A program made the position numbers and the translations under genes. A DNA stretch of 64,000 nucleotides, from positions 1,681,501-1,745,500 of the forward strand of contig NZ_CP022110.1 in NCBI RefSeq assembly GCF_000730165.1, given 5' to 3'. This document shows, piece after piece, positions 1 through 10,927 of this stretch. The stretch's first letter is position 1, and each line of letters begins with the position of its first letter. The notes under the pieces are model-generated. The model worked only from the letters and a program-made list of their open reading frames with translations, searched no databases and was not told the origin of the DNA. Source of the stretch: Nitrospirillum viridazoti CBAmc. Lineage in GTDB: Bacteria; Pseudomonadota; Alphaproteobacteria; Azospirillales; Azospirillaceae.

Positions 1-300
1 CATGTCCACCAGGGCTGAACGTAAGGGTGGCGTCAGGCCAAGCACACCACTGACCAAGCCGAGGGCGATGGCGGCCAACACCACCCGCGCCGCCGGCGAC
101 CGGCCCAAACGCATCCGCTCCGCCACGATCAGGCCGGTGGCCAAGCTGTCCGCCGTGATCCACAGGAACAGCAGAGCCGCCAAGCCGGCGTGCGCCGCCG
201 CCCACGGCGTGCGAATGGCCAGCGAGGCCGCGGCGATGATAGGAAGGGGCGCCAGCCGCAGAAACGGGGCGACCGCCGGAAAGTGGGCTCGAGACGTCAT
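1..300 (-). CDS. Membrane protein, N-terminal part, cut by the window edge
   Basis: On the minus strand an open frame of 100 codons starts with ATG at 300-298 and runs without a stop to position 1, so the C-terminus lies outside the window. The translation begins MTSRAHFPAVAPFLRL and is rich in Ala, Leu and Ile. It has at least two hydrophobic stretches, about residues 18-32 and 38-55, and probably a third near 72-88. These suggest an inner-membrane protein. A GAAGG sequence lies about ten bases before the ATG. It follows the inositol-phosphatase gene on the same strand after 89 bp and may share its transcript. I do not recognise the family and assign no function. Confidence 0.6.
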   Translation of the reverse strand, partial: MTSRAHFPAVAPFLRLAPLPIIAAASLAIRTPWAAAHAGLAALLFLWITADSLATGLIVAERMRLGRSPAARVVLAAIALGLVSGVLGLTPPLRSALVDM

Positions 301-389
301 GATCGCAGCGCCTTCCAGTCGGGATATCCGGCCCAGGATATCATGGTTGACATGCTGAGCCGGGGAGCTTGGTAGCTGCGGCCCACCGA

Positions 390-1241
390 TCACGCGTCGA
401 ACAACGCTGAATACAACGCCCGCCAGCTGTCGGGGTCGGGCCCCATCAGCAGGCCGCCGGTACGGTCGGTGGGATTGTACGGGCTGGCGTCCAACTTGGC
501 CGCGTGGCCGCCGGCCTCGGCAAACAGCAACGCGCCTGCCGCGTGGTCCCAGGGCTTGATCATGTTGTTCAGGCTGAAGTGCGCCTGGCCGGTCAGCAGG
601 TCCAGGTAGTCGTGGGCGGAACAGCGCTGGGTGTAGGCCTCCGCCACCCGCTCCCGCCGCTGGGTCAGCTGGCGGCGCATGTCGCTGTCGAAGAAGCGGA
701 TGTTGGCGATGCCGCGCATCTGTTCCACCGCCACGGGCGGCAGGGCGACGCAGCGGGTGCCGGCCTCGGCGGCGTCAGCCCCCACCAGCCAGGCGCCCTG
801 GCCCAACCGGCCGCGCACAGTGCGCCGCCCCACGGGGTCGTGGATCCAGCCGGCCACGGTGCGGCCATGGGCGGCCAGGGCGACGATGACGCCGAAGCGC
901 GGCTTGCCGGCCACGAAATTGGCGGTACCATCGATGGGGTCGACGATCCAGACGGGATCCGCACCCAGCAGGCGATCCAGCACGGCGGGGTCAGCCGAGA
1001 CGGCCTCTTCCCCCACGACGGTGCTGCCGGGCAAAAGCGCCGTCAGCCGGGCGGTCAGCGCCCGTTCCGAGGCCTCGTCCGCCACGGTCACCAGGTCGCC
1101 CGGTCCCTTCTCCCGGATATCGCCGCCGTCCAGGTGCTGGAAGCGGGGCAGGATTTCCGTTTCGGCCACGGAACGAATGAGGGCGTCGACAACGGCCACA
1201 TCAATGGCGGGGATGTCGGGTGCAGGCAGGGGCGCGGTCAT
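390..1241 (-). CDS. Inositol monophosphatase family protein
   Basis: A 283-residue protein of the metal-dependent inositol monophosphatase family, close to the family's usual length. The metal-binding motifs are visible in order: GEEAV near residue 77, WIVDPIDGTANF near residue 98 (the DPIDGT metal site), and IKPWDHAAGALL near 228, the family's C-terminal WDxAAG motif. Members hydrolyse inositol phosphates, histidinol phosphate (HisN) or 3'-phosphoadenosine 5'-phosphate (CysQ), or act as SuhB. The motifs alone do not fix the substrate, and no his or cys genes are adjacent. A cytoplasmic enzyme needing Mg2+ is expected. The start (MTAPLPAP) is the first ATG of the frame; the ribosome site before it is weak. 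Confidence 0.85.
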   Translation of the reverse strand: MTAPLPAPDIPAIDVAVVDALIRSVAETEILPRFQHLDGGDIREKGPGDLVTVADEASERALTARLTALLPGSTVVGEEAVSADPAVLDRLLGADPVWIVDPIDGTANFVAGKPRFGVIVALAAHGRTVAGWIHDPVGRRTVRGRLGQGAWLVGADAAEAGTRCVALPPVAVEQMRGIANIRFFDSDMRRQLTQRRERVAEAYTQRCSAHDYLDLLTGQAHFSLNNMIKPWDHAAGALLFAEAGGHAAKLDASPYNPTDRTGGLLMGPDPDSWRALYSALFDA

Positions 1242-1313
1242 GGGGACATCTATGGTTGGCGGCGGCGGTCGTGCCCCCTAGGAATAGAATCGATAGGCCA
1301 AACCATAAAGCCC

Positions 1314-1358
1314 CAAAAAGAAAGGGACCGCCCCCTGGACGAACCAGCAGGCGATCCC
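1314..1358 (-). terminator. Intrinsic terminator after groEL
   Basis: On the minus strand a 9-bp stem (GGGATCGCC with GGCGGTCCC, one G-T pair) closes a 17-nt loop and is followed by TTTCTTTTTG. It lies 49 bp past the groEL stop codon, so it probably ends the groESL transcript before the inositol-phosphatase gene. Confidence 0.75.
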
Positions 1359-1406
1359 TTCCTTCAAACCAGGCCGGAAAGCCGGGCGTCGGGATGACGC
1401 AAGGGC

Positions 1407-3126
<1,720 letters not shown>

Positions 3127-3215
3127 TCCTCGGTTTCCCGTCCGCTGACGCTTCCCGAAAACCTCCGGCGCCCGCAGTCGCGGGCTACGGCATGGGGTTC
3201 CCCATGCCGCTGATT

Positions 3216-3503
3216 TTATTCAAGGATGCCGAGCAGGTCGGACTCGCGCATGATCAGCACGTCCTTGCCGTCGATCTTGGCCTCGGTGCCGGACCACTTG
3301 CCGTACAGCACCTTGTCGCCGGCCTTCACGGACAGGGCGACGATCTCGCCCTTTTCGTTGCGGGCGCCGCTGCCCACGGCCAGGACTTCACCCTGCTGGG
3401 GCTTTTCCTTGACGGTGTCGGGGATGATGATGCCGCCGGCGGTCTTCTGATCCTGCTCGATGGGCCGGATCACCACACGGTCGTGCAGGGGCCTGAAACT
3501 CAT
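3216..3503 (-). CDS. groES: Co-chaperonin GroES (10 kDa)
   Basis: A 95-residue GroES, the normal length, starting [14 protein letters not shown]. The mobile-loop region ([13 protein letters not shown], about residues 18-30) that contacts GroEL is intact. The frame is open further upstream, but the ATG at 3503 is preceded by GGAGG at good spacing and matches the family start, so the longer form is rejected. It lies upstream of groEL on the same strand, 129 bp after hflX. I found no CIRCE inverted repeat (TTAGCACTC-N9-GAGTGCTAA) in that gap, so HrcA control is not supported; control by RpoH is possible but no clear promoter was seen. Confidence 0.97.
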   Translation of the reverse strand: MSFRPLHDRVVIRPIEQDQKTAGGIIIPDTVKEKPQQGEVLAVGSGARNEKGEIVALSVKAGDKVLYGKWSGTEAKIDGKDVLIMRESDLLGILE

Positions 3504-3632
3504 TTGGAACCTCCAGGAATAGGCGCCGGCCCCTTCTCTTGAATCGGACCGGCGTCGGGTGGCCGGCACCTTACCCCAGCCGCCGCGGCGGCCGGAAGCG
3601 CAGATGCGCGGGCGCGGTACGAATGGTGGGGG

Positions 3633-5090
3633 TCAGGACGCCTGGGCCTGCCTGTCCGGGGCAACCCGTTCGGCAAGCGGCGGGGTCTCGGTCACGGAAC
3701 AGGCAGGGAAACGATCGCGGAAACGGGCCACGTCCGCCGGCTCCAGCGCCACCGTCAAGTGGGCGTAGTCGTCATCGTCCTCACGCTCCGTCACCTCGCC
3801 CTTGGCGTAGAGCCAGGCCATGGCGGCGCCGTCGCTGACCGGCACGCTGACCTTGACCACATCGCGGCCCGCCACCATGCGGCGGTCCAGGACGTTGAAC
3901 AGGCTTTCCAGCCCGTCGCCGGTCAGGGCCGACACAGCCACCAGGCCATCCGGCCGGCGGCTCTGGCGCACCAGGGTCTCCCGATCCAGGGGCGGCAGCT
4001 TGTCGATCTTGTTCAGGACCTCGACCACCCGGGGATCGGTCTCGGCTTCGATGCCCAGTTCAGCCAGCACCGTCTCCACGTCCCGCTTCTGCGCCTCGCT
4101 GTCCGGATGGGCGGCGTCGCGCACATGCAGGATGATGTCGGCGGCCAGCACCTCCTCCAGGGTGGCACGGAACGCCTCCACCAGATGGTGCGGCAGGTCG
4201 GAGATGAAGCCCACCGTGTCCGACAGGATGATCTTGCGCCCCGACGGCAGCACGATGGACCGCATGGTCGGGTCCAGCGTGGCGAACAGCAGGTCCTTGG
4301 CGAACACGTCCGCCCGCGCCATGCGGTTGAACAGCGTGGACTTGCCGGCGTTGGTGTAGCCGACCAGCGCCACCACCGGATACGGCACGCGCTCGCGCGC
4401 CTTGCGGTGCAGGCCGCGGGTGCGCCGCACCTCCTCCAGCTCGGCCTTCAGCTTGATGATGCGGTCGCCGATGAGACGGCGGTCCATTTCCAGCTGGCTT
4501 TCGCCAGGGCCGCCCAGGAAGCCGAAGCCGCCGCGCTGGCGTTCCAGATGGGTCCAGGACCGCACCAGGCGCGAGCGCTGGTAGGTCAGTGCCGCCAGTT
4601 CCACCTGCAACTGGCCTTCGCGGGTACGCGCACGCGCCCCGAAAATCTCCAGGATCAGGCCGGTGCGGTCGATGACCTTGGTCTTGAGGTCGCGTTCCAG
4701 ATTGCGCTGTTGCACAGGCGACAGCGCATGGTCGACGACGACTAGGCCGATGCCCAGCTCGGCGACGCGCTTGGCCGCCTCTTCCAGGTAGCCGCCGCCC
4801 AGCAGGGTGGCGGGCTTGGGCCGCGTGACGCGCACGCACTCCGCCGCCACCACGTCCAGCTCAATCGCGGCGGTCAGGCCAACGGCCTCTTCCAGCCGCG
4901 ACTCCGGCGGACGTTTGTCGTCGAGTTCTTCGCGTAGGATGGGATGGATCACCAGGGCGCGCCGGGCGGATTTCTCCGCCGGCGGCGCCTCCGGCGACCC
5001 TTCGGGATTCAGGGAAGGAAGCAGGGCGGGCTCATCCGCCGGACGATCCGTCACAGCGCCGCCGTCCTTCCCGTCAACCGGCTGGACCAT
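3633..5090 (-). CDS. hflX: GTPase HflX
   Basis: A 485-residue HflX-type GTPase. An N-terminal HflX domain (about residues 60-215) carries the glycine-rich FGFLGGPGESQLE segment. The G domain follows with P-loop GYTNAGKSTLF near residue 245, DTVGFISDLP near 291 and NKID near 361. HflX binds the ribosome and can split stalled or heat-damaged 70S particles. It lies 34 bp downstream of hfq on the same strand, the usual alphaproteobacterial hfq-hflX pair. The N-terminal ~60 residues are low-complexity, so the exact start is less sure; no strong ribosome site precedes the chosen ATG. Confidence 0.95.
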   Translation of the reverse strand: MVQPVDGKDGGAVTDRPADEPALLPSLNPEGSPEAPPAEKSARRALVIHPILREELDDKRPPESRLEEAVGLTAAIELDVVAAECVRVTRPKPATLLGGGYLEEAAKRVAELGIGLVVVDHALSPVQQRNLERDLKTKVIDRTGLILEIFGARARTREGQLQVELAALTYQRSRLVRSWTHLERQRGGFGFLGGPGESQLEMDRRLIGDRIIKLKAELEEVRRTRGLHRKARERVPYPVVALVGYTNAGKSTLFNRMARADVFAKDLLFATLDPTMRSIVLPSGRKIILSDTVGFISDLPHHLVEAFRATLEEVLAADIILHVRDAAHPDSEAQKRDVETVLAELGIEAETDPRVVEVLNKIDKLPPLDRETLVRQSRRPDGLVAVSALTGDGLESLFNVLDRRMVAGRDVVKVSVPVSDGAAMAWLYAKGEVTEREDDDDYAHLTVALEPADVARFRDRFPACSVTETPPLAERVAPDRQAQAS

Positions 5091-5124
5091 CCCACGATGG
5101 GGGGCCGCCGACTGTTTACACTCA

Positions 5125-5373
5125 TCAATCGTGGTCGCCTTCCTTGGCCGATTCGAACAACTGGATGGGGTGGGCCGGCATCACGGTCGAAATCGCATGC
5201 TTGTAGACCAGCTGCGAATGGGCGTCGCGGCGCAGCAGCACCGAGAAATTGTCGAACCAAGTGATGATGCCTTGCAGCTTCACGCCGTTGACGAGGAAGA
5301 CCGTCACAGGGGTCTTGTTCTTCCGCACGTGGTTCAGAAACACGTCCTGAACGTTTTGCGACTTTTCGGACAT
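5125..5373 (-). CDS. hfq: RNA chaperone Hfq
   Basis: An 82-residue Hfq. Sm1 ([19 protein letters not shown]) and Sm2 motifs are present, including the YKHAIST stretch that forms the proximal-face pore contacting poly-U 3' ends. It assembles as a hexamer and mediates small-RNA/mRNA pairing. The order ntr block, dat, hfq, hflX is conserved in Rhodospirillales. The 145 bp upstream of its ATG (5374-5518) separate it from the HAD gene and probably hold its promoter. Confidence 0.97.
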   Translation of the reverse strand: MSEKSQNVQDVFLNHVRKNKTPVTVFLVNGVKLQGIITWFDNFSVLLRRDAHSQLVYKHAISTVMPAHPIQLFESAKEGDHD

Positions 5374-5518
5374 TGCATGCCTCGCTCTTTATTGGGGCCC
5401 TCTACGGAGCGCCCGGGGTTGCCTTTCCGGCGGTTATGGAGCCGTGCGTGAAAGTGCCGGCGGCCCTGGGCACACCCCGGGGCGTCCGCCATCCTAGCAC
5501 AGGAAGTGATATGGGGTG

Positions 5519-6220
5519 CTAGAGCCCATCCACCAAGGTGCAAAGTTCGTCACAGCCGGCAAAGCGGCGATGCGGCGGGTAAATGCTCAGCGCCCCCTCC
5601 CCATGCGGGGTGGCCCCCACCATCAGGGGTACGCAGCCCGTGCGGTGGGCAACCTCCATGTCGACGTCGGCGTCGCCCACGAACCAGACATCCGGCCCCG
5701 GGGCCAAGCCCGCCGGCTGCAGCGCCAGATGCACCGGCGCCGGATGCGGCTTGTCGGCTTCGGCGTCACCGGCCCCCACCAGGGCGCCGCACCAGCGATC
5801 CCAGCCCAGGGCCCGGGCCTCGGTGCGTAGGAAACGGCCGGTCTTGTTGCTGACCACGCCGACATAGACGCCGCGGGCGGATAGCGCCTCCAGCAACTGG
5901 CCCGCCCCCGCCAGCGGATCGAGGTAGTCCAGGTGGTGGGTCTCGAAATGGGCGTAGAAGATGTCCCGCGCCCGTTCCCACCCATCCCCGAACAGCGCCG
6001 GGAAGGCGTCGCGCAGGCTCTGGCGCACGCGGGTGTAGCTTTCCTCCAGCGTCCAGACGGGCATGCCGAAGGCTTCCAGCGCCGCGTTGGTGGCGGCGTG
6101 GACGCAGCGCCAGTTGGTGATCAGGGTGTTGTCCCAATCGAACAACACCGCCCTTGGTAACGTCAGGGGCGGCAGGGCCAGGGCGGGGGTTTCCAGGATA
6201 TCGCGCGCGGTCACGGTCAC
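5519..6220 (-). CDS. HAD-family phosphatase (phosphoglycolate-phosphatase-like)
   Basis: A 233-residue haloacid-dehalogenase-superfamily hydrolase. Motif I is LFDWDNTLI (nucleophile and acid Asp, about residues 27-35), motif II is VVSNKTG near 118, and motif III/IV is WFVGDADVDME near 171. An alpha-helical cap sits between motifs I and II, as in phosphoglycolate phosphatases and related Gph/PGP enzymes. The physiological substrate cannot be read from sequence. The GTG start overlaps the stop of the upstream aminotransferase gene by four bases (GTGA), so the two are translationally coupled. Confidence 0.85.
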   Translation of the reverse strand: MTVTARDILETPALALPPLTLPRAVLFDWDNTLITNWRCVHAATNAALEAFGMPVWTLEESYTRVRQSLRDAFPALFGDGWERARDIFYAHFETHHLDYLDPLAGAGQLLEALSARGVYVGVVSNKTGRFLRTEARALGWDRWCGALVGAGDAEADKPHPAPVHLALQPAGLAPGPDVWFVGDADVDMEVAHRTGCVPLMVGATPHGEGALSIYPPHRRFAGCDELCTLVDGL

Positions 6221-7089
6221 AGCTTGGTCACCACAGGGTCATCCACCCCCACATGCGCCAGGTAGGCCTGGCGCAGACGCCGCCCCAGGGGGCCCGGCAC
6301 CCCATCGCCCACCGGCTTGCCGTCGATGCGGGTGACCGGCACGCAGAAGGTACTGGCGCTGGAGATCAGGGCTTCCCGAGCAGCGTACGCCTCTTCCACC
6401 GTGAACGCCCTCTCCTCAAACGGGATACCCGCCGCCTCGGCCTCGGCCAGCAGCGACAGGCGGGTGATGCCGTTCAGGATGCGGGTGCTGGCGGCGCGGG
6501 TGACCAGCACGCCCTCATTGGTGACGATCCAGGCATTGCTGGAGCAGCCCTCCGTCACCGTGCCGTCGGGGTCGACCTGCCAGGCCTCGAACGCCCCGGC
6601 CTCGGCCGCACGCTGCTTGCCCAGCACCTGGGGCAGCAGGGCCACCGACTTGATGTCGCGCCGGGCCCAGCGGATGTCGGGGATGGTAATGACCGAGACG
6701 CCTTTCTCCAGCTGCTGCGGCGCGCTGAACTTGGTGGAACGGCAGGTGACCACCAGCGTCGGTGCCGGGTCCACCGGGAAGCGGAAGTCGCGCGGCGCCT
6801 GCCCCCTCGTGATCTGGACGTAAACCAGGCCGTTGCGCACCCGGTTGCGGCGCGCCACCTCGCGCATCACGAAGCGCAGGCTCATGGGGTGCATGGGCCA
6901 GGGCAGTTCCAGCTCATTCAAGGAGCGGGACAGGCGGGCCAGGTGGCCGTCTTCGTCGGCGAAGACGCCATCGACCACCGACACCACCTCATAGACACCG
7001 TCGGCGAACTGGAAACCCCGGTCCTCGATATGGACATGGGCGTCGCCGTGGGCCACGTAGCGACCGTTGACATAGGCTGTCCGCGGCAT
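6217..7089 (-). CDS. D-amino-acid aminotransferase (class IV, PLP)
   Basis: A 290-residue fold-type IV PLP aminotransferase, the length expected for D-alanine aminotransferases. It begins MPRTAYVNGRYV, has FADGVYEVV near residue 30, the PLP lysine in DIKSVALLP near 145 and the cofactor-phosphate loop EGCSSNAWIV near 179. It lacks the tight signature of branched-chain aminotransferases (IlvE), and a dat-like gene here is conserved in Azospirillum relatives next to ntrX. It probably makes D-Glu or D-Ala for peptidoglycan, or recycles D-amino acids. The gene sits 65 bp after ntrX and is coupled to the HAD gene. Confidence 0.85.
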   Translation of the reverse strand: MPRTAYVNGRYVAHGDAHVHIEDRGFQFADGVYEVVSVVDGVFADEDGHLARLSRSLNELELPWPMHPMSLRFVMREVARRNRVRNGLVYVQITRGQAPRDFRFPVDPAPTLVVTCRSTKFSAPQQLEKGVSVITIPDIRWARRDIKSVALLPQVLGKQRAAEAGAFEAWQVDPDGTVTEGCSSNAWIVTNEGVLVTRAASTRILNGITRLSLLAEAEAAGIPFEERAFTVEEAYAAREALISSASTFCVPVTRIDGKPVGDGVPGPLGRRLRQAYLAHVGVDDPVVTKL

Positions 7090-7154
7090 AGGGCAAACCT
7101 CACCTTAAATCTTAAGAAGCGGCAGATATTACCAACAGATCAGCGGGTTGCCGC

Positions 7155-8558
7155 TTATTCCTCACCTTTCCCATCACCGCGCTCATTGCCATGCACGCCC
7201 AAGGACTTCAGCTTGCGGTGCAGGGCCGAACGCTCCATGCCCACGAAGGACGCGGTGCGGGAAATGTTGCCGCCGAAGCGGGTGACCTGGGCCAGCAGGT
7301 ATTCACGCTCGAACACCTCGCGGGCGTCGCGCAGCGGCAGGGACATGATCTCCCCGCCCTTTTCCCAGCGCAGCACCGTCGGGGTGATGGAGCCGATCTC
7401 CGGCGGCAGCATGTCGGCACGGATGGGCTCATCCGGGTCGCCCGGCACCATGATCAGCAGCCAGTCCATGACGTTGCGCAGCTGGCGCACGTTGCCGGGC
7501 CATTCATAGGCCTGCAGGGCGGCCATGGCGTCCTCGCCCAGGACACGCTGCGGCAGACCCGACGCGGTGGCGGAGCGCTGCAGGAAATAACGCGCCAGCA
7601 GGGGGATGTCCTCCCGGCGTTCCCGCAGCGACGGCACCTTCAGCGGCACCACCGCCAGGCGGTAGTACAGGTCCTGGCGGAACTGACCCGCCTCGATCTC
7701 GGCCGCCAGGTCGCGGTTGGTGCTGGCGATGACGCGGACGTCCACCTCCACCCGGGTGCTGCCGCCCACGCGCTCGAAAGTCTGCTCCTGCAGTACGCGC
7801 ACGATCTTGCCCTGGGTTTCCAGCGGCATGTCCGCCACCTCGTCCAGGAACAGGGTGCCACCGTGCGCCTGCTCGAAGGTGCCGACCTTGCGGCCCGCCC
7901 CGTCGATGGGATGCTCCGTCCCGAACAGCTCCACCTCCAGCCGGTCGGGCCGCATGGTGGCGCAGTTCAGCGCCACGAAGGGACCGTCGGCGCGGCGGGA
8001 GTGTTCATGGATGATGCGGGCCACGATCTCCTTGCCGCTGCCCGGCGGGCCGCTGACAAGGACGCGGCTGCCCGTGGGCGCCACCTTGTCCAGCGACTGG
8101 CGCAGCTGGTTGATCATCAGCGACCGGCCGATCAGTTCCACCTCACCGCCGGCGCGCAGGCGCAGCTCGCGGTTCTCACGGCGCAGGCGGGCCGCCTCGA
8201 TGGCGCGCTCCACCAGCAGCAGCAGGCGGTCAGACTTGAACGGCTTCTCGATGAAGTCGTAGGCGCCCTTCTTCAGGGCCGCCACCGCCGTCTCGATGGT
8301 GCCGTGGCCGCTGATCATGACCACCGGCACGTCGGGATGATCGCGCTTCATCTCATCCAGGATCTGCAGGCCGTCCAGGCGGCTGCCCTGCAGCCAGATG
8401 TCCAGGATGATCAGGCTGGGCCGGCGGGCGGCGACGGCAGCCAGCGCCTGGTCGGCGTCCGCCGCCTCGCGGGTCTTCATGCCTTCATCTTCCAGGATGC
8501 CGGAGATCAGCATCCGGATATCGGCCTCGTCATCGACGATCAGAATATCATGCGCCAT
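7155..8558 (-). CDS. ntrX: Nitrogen-response regulator NtrX
   Basis: A 467-residue response regulator: receiver domain (residues 1-120, phospho-acceptor Asp in IILDIWL near 54), AAA+ domain (about 145-370, Walker A GPPGSGKE, Walker B LFLDEVAD) and a C-terminal Fis-type helix-turn-helix (GNISRTASFVGMERSALHRKL). The loop that in sigma54 activators reads GAFTGA is replaced here by HPIDGAGRKVG. It may therefore not activate sigma54 polymerase in the usual way, in line with what is reported for alphaproteobacterial NtrX. It follows ntrY by 17 bp and forms its two-component pair. Confidence 0.96.
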   Translation of the reverse strand: MAHDILIVDDEADIRMLISGILEDEGMKTREAADADQALAAVAARRPSLIILDIWLQGSRLDGLQILDEMKRDHPDVPVVMISGHGTIETAVAALKKGAYDFIEKPFKSDRLLLLVERAIEAARLRRENRELRLRAGGEVELIGRSLMINQLRQSLDKVAPTGSRVLVSGPPGSGKEIVARIIHEHSRRADGPFVALNCATMRPDRLEVELFGTEHPIDGAGRKVGTFEQAHGGTLFLDEVADMPLETQGKIVRVLQEQTFERVGGSTRVEVDVRVIASTNRDLAAEIEAGQFRQDLYYRLAVVPLKVPSLRERREDIPLLARYFLQRSATASGLPQRVLGEDAMAALQAYEWPGNVRQLRNVMDWLLIMVPGDPDEPIRADMLPPEIGSITPTVLRWEKGGEIMSLPLRDAREVFEREYLLAQVTRFGGNISRTASFVGMERSALHRKLKSLGVHGNERGDGKGEE

Positions 8559-8575
8559 GGGTCAACGCCTTTGGG

Positions 8576-10927
8576 TCAAACGCTTTTGGAGGCACTGGTC
8601 CCGGCCACCAGGGCCGGGCTGGCGGCCGTTTCCGCGTCCTGCGGAGCCGCCGCTTGCACAAGCGGTAGGATCAGGGTGACGCGGGCGCCGCCACCAGGGT
8701 TGTCGTCCAGCCCCAGGGTGCCGCCGTGGTCTTCCAGGATCTTCTTCACGATGGCCAGGCCCAGGCCGGTGCCCTTGGCCCGGGTGGTGACATAGGGTTC
8801 CGTCAGCCGGTCCCGGCCCTCGGCCGGCAGGCCCCTGCCATTGTCGGCGATGGTCAGGACGATGTGGTCGTCCATGGCCTCCACCTTCAGGGAGATATGG
8901 CCCGGCGGGGAGTCGTGGCCATCGGCCGCGTCCTCTTCCATGCGTCCCTCGATGGCCTCCACCGCGTTCTTCAGCAGGTTGGTCAGGGCCTGGGAGATCT
9001 GGCGGCCGTCGCACTCCACCTCCACCTTCTCAGGCGGCAGGATGCTGTCGAACTTGATGCCAGACTGGGCGGTGGCCTGCAGGAACACGGCCTGACGGCA
9101 CAGCTCCTGGATATTCTGCGGCTTCATCACCGGCGTGGGCATGCGGGCGAAGGCGGAGAACTCGTCCACCATGCGGCCGATGTCGTCCACGTGGCGAACG
9201 ATGGTGTCGGTCATGGCCTTGAAGGTCTCCGGATCGCTCTGGATTTCCTTCAGGTACTTGCGCCGCAGGCGCTCGGCCGACAGCTGGATGGGGGTCAGCG
9301 GGTTCTTGATCTCATGCGCGATGCGGCGGGCGACGTCGGCCCAGGCGGCCTTACGCTGCGCCGACAAGAGTTCCGACACGTCGTCGAAGGTGATGACGAA
9401 GCCGCGGATGCCGTTGCCGCTGGTGTCCGCCGCCACCCGCACCAGCAGGGTGCGCTGGGTGTTGCCCCGGCGGATCTGCACCTGGCCTTCCACCAGGCGC
9501 GACGGGCGCCGGCGGATGGCGGACATGAGATCTTCCAGCTCCGGCACCACGGCCAGGATGTCGCGCCCCATCATCTCGTGCACGTCGGGGATGTCCAGCA
9601 GCTGGGCCGCCGATTGGTTGGGCAGGTTGATGAAGCCCTGCTCGTCCAGGCCGATGACGCCGGCCGACACGCCGGCCAGCACCGCCTCGGTGAAACGGCG
9701 GCGCAGGTCCAGCTGGCGGTTGGCTTCCACCAGATCGCTACGCTGCGACGACAGCTGGCTGGTCATGCGGTTGAAGGCGCGGCTGAGCGAGGTCAGCTCA
9801 TCCTCCGGTCCCGGCAAGGTTTCCGGCACGCGCGCCGTCAGGTCACCGGTGCGGATGCGCTCCGCCGCGATGATCAGCGCGCTGATGGGTGTGATGAGGG
9901 TGTTGGCGAAATTCAGGCCGGCCCAGATAGCCACGAGCAGCAGCAGCAGCGAGACGATGATGAAGATCAGCGTCATCTTGGTCTGCAGGCCGAAGCGCTG
10001 GCCTTCCAGCTCGGTATATTCGCGCACCGCCGTCTGGGCGGCGTTCAGGTGCTCCATCACCTTGGCTTCCACCGGGCGGCCCAGCAGCAGGAAAATGTCG
10101 AAGTCCGGATCCAGGCGGATCAGGGCGGTGACACGCTTCTCCTTCTCATTGAATTCGAAGTCCACCTCGCCCTTGCGCGCCCGCTCCAGCCGTTCCTTGG
10201 GCATGACGTCGGGCTGGAAGACGGAGCCTAGGGTATAGCTGCCGTACTGCCGCCCCTGCCCGTCGAAGATCACCGCCTCGGTGAAGGAGCGCTGGAAGGA
10301 TTCGTTGCGCAGGAAGGCGTAGATGAACAGCGGGTCCAGCGTGACCAGCGGCCCCTGGCGCGCGGCCAGCAGGTCGTTCGCGACCCACGAGGCGTCGTTG
10401 CGGATGGCGATCTGGTGTTCGTCCAGATAGGCCTGGGCCACCACCAGGCTTTCATTCACCGCCGTGCGCACCCGGTCGCTGAACCAGGACTGCAGGCCCA
10501 GGTAAAAGAAGAAGGCGGAGAAGGCGGCCATGACGATGGCGGGCAGCACCGCCAGCAGGCTGAACACCGCCACCAGCCGCACGTGCAGCCGCGATCCGGC
10601 CAGGCCCCGGCGCCGCTCGATCCACAGGCCGACGATGCGCCGGGCCATGAGCGCCAGCAGCATCAGCAGCAGCGCGCCGTCCAGCGTCAGCAGCAGGCTG
10701 ACCGTGTTGGGGCTGTTGCCGAAGGGCGGCTGCTGTGTCAGCGCCGCGTATGTCGCGAAGCCTGACAGCACGGCGGCGAAGGCCAAGGCCACCGCCAGCT
10801 TGTTGCCCAGGCCCAGGCGGGCCGACCAGACGGACAGGCGCCGCCACCAGCTGTCGCTTTTGGGAGGGACGTGCGGTGGAACCGGGGGGCTGGGCGGTGT
10901 GATCAGCGCCGGAGGAACCTCGGTCAT
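8576..10927 (-). CDS. ntrY: Sensor histidine kinase NtrY
   Basis: A 783-residue membrane histidine kinase. Four hydrophobic segments (about 45-70, 80-105, 115-145 and 340-365) flank a periplasmic sensor region. They are followed by HAMP, a PAS domain (about 440-540), the HisKA box RIAHEIKNPLTPIQLSAERL and an ATPase domain with NLLKNAVEAI and DNGRGLP. The open frame extends 64 codons upstream, but the ATG at 10927 (MTEVPPALITP) gives a normal N-terminus and the upstream part is low-complexity, so the shorter form is chosen. It is paired with ntrX and lies downstream of ntrBC. Confidence 0.95.
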   Translation of the reverse strand: MTEVPPALITPPSPPVPPHVPPKSDSWWRRLSVWSARLGLGNKLAVALAFAAVLSGFATYAALTQQPPFGNSPNTVSLLLTLDGALLLMLLALMARRIVGLWIERRRGLAGSRLHVRLVAVFSLLAVLPAIVMAAFSAFFFYLGLQSWFSDRVRTAVNESLVVAQAYLDEHQIAIRNDASWVANDLLAARQGPLVTLDPLFIYAFLRNESFQRSFTEAVIFDGQGRQYGSYTLGSVFQPDVMPKERLERARKGEVDFEFNEKEKRVTALIRLDPDFDIFLLLGRPVEAKVMEHLNAAQTAVREYTELEGQRFGLQTKMTLIFIIVSLLLLLVAIWAGLNFANTLITPISALIIAAERIRTGDLTARVPETLPGPEDELTSLSRAFNRMTSQLSSQRSDLVEANRQLDLRRRFTEAVLAGVSAGVIGLDEQGFINLPNQSAAQLLDIPDVHEMMGRDILAVVPELEDLMSAIRRRPSRLVEGQVQIRRGNTQRTLLVRVAADTSGNGIRGFVITFDDVSELLSAQRKAAWADVARRIAHEIKNPLTPIQLSAERLRRKYLKEIQSDPETFKAMTDTIVRHVDDIGRMVDEFSAFARMPTPVMKPQNIQELCRQAVFLQATAQSGIKFDSILPPEKVEVECDGRQISQALTNLLKNAVEAIEGRMEEDAADGHDSPPGHISLKVEAMDDHIVLTIADNGRGLPAEGRDRLTEPYVTTRAKGTGLGLAIVKKILEDHGGTLGLDDNPGGGARVTLILPLVQAAAPQDAETAASPALVAGTSASKSV

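Noticed and set aside
2..358. 118-residue plus-strand frame at the window start
   Set aside because: Arg/Ala-rich antisense of the cut membrane-protein gene on the minus strand.
3579..3600. GC palindrome between hflX and groES as terminator
   Set aside because: No T tract and the symmetry is what GCC/GGC-rich DNA gives by chance.
3504..3632. CIRCE element or RpoH promoter upstream of groES
   Set aside because: No TTAGCACTC-N9-GAGTGCTAA repeat and no clear RpoH boxes could be found by eye.
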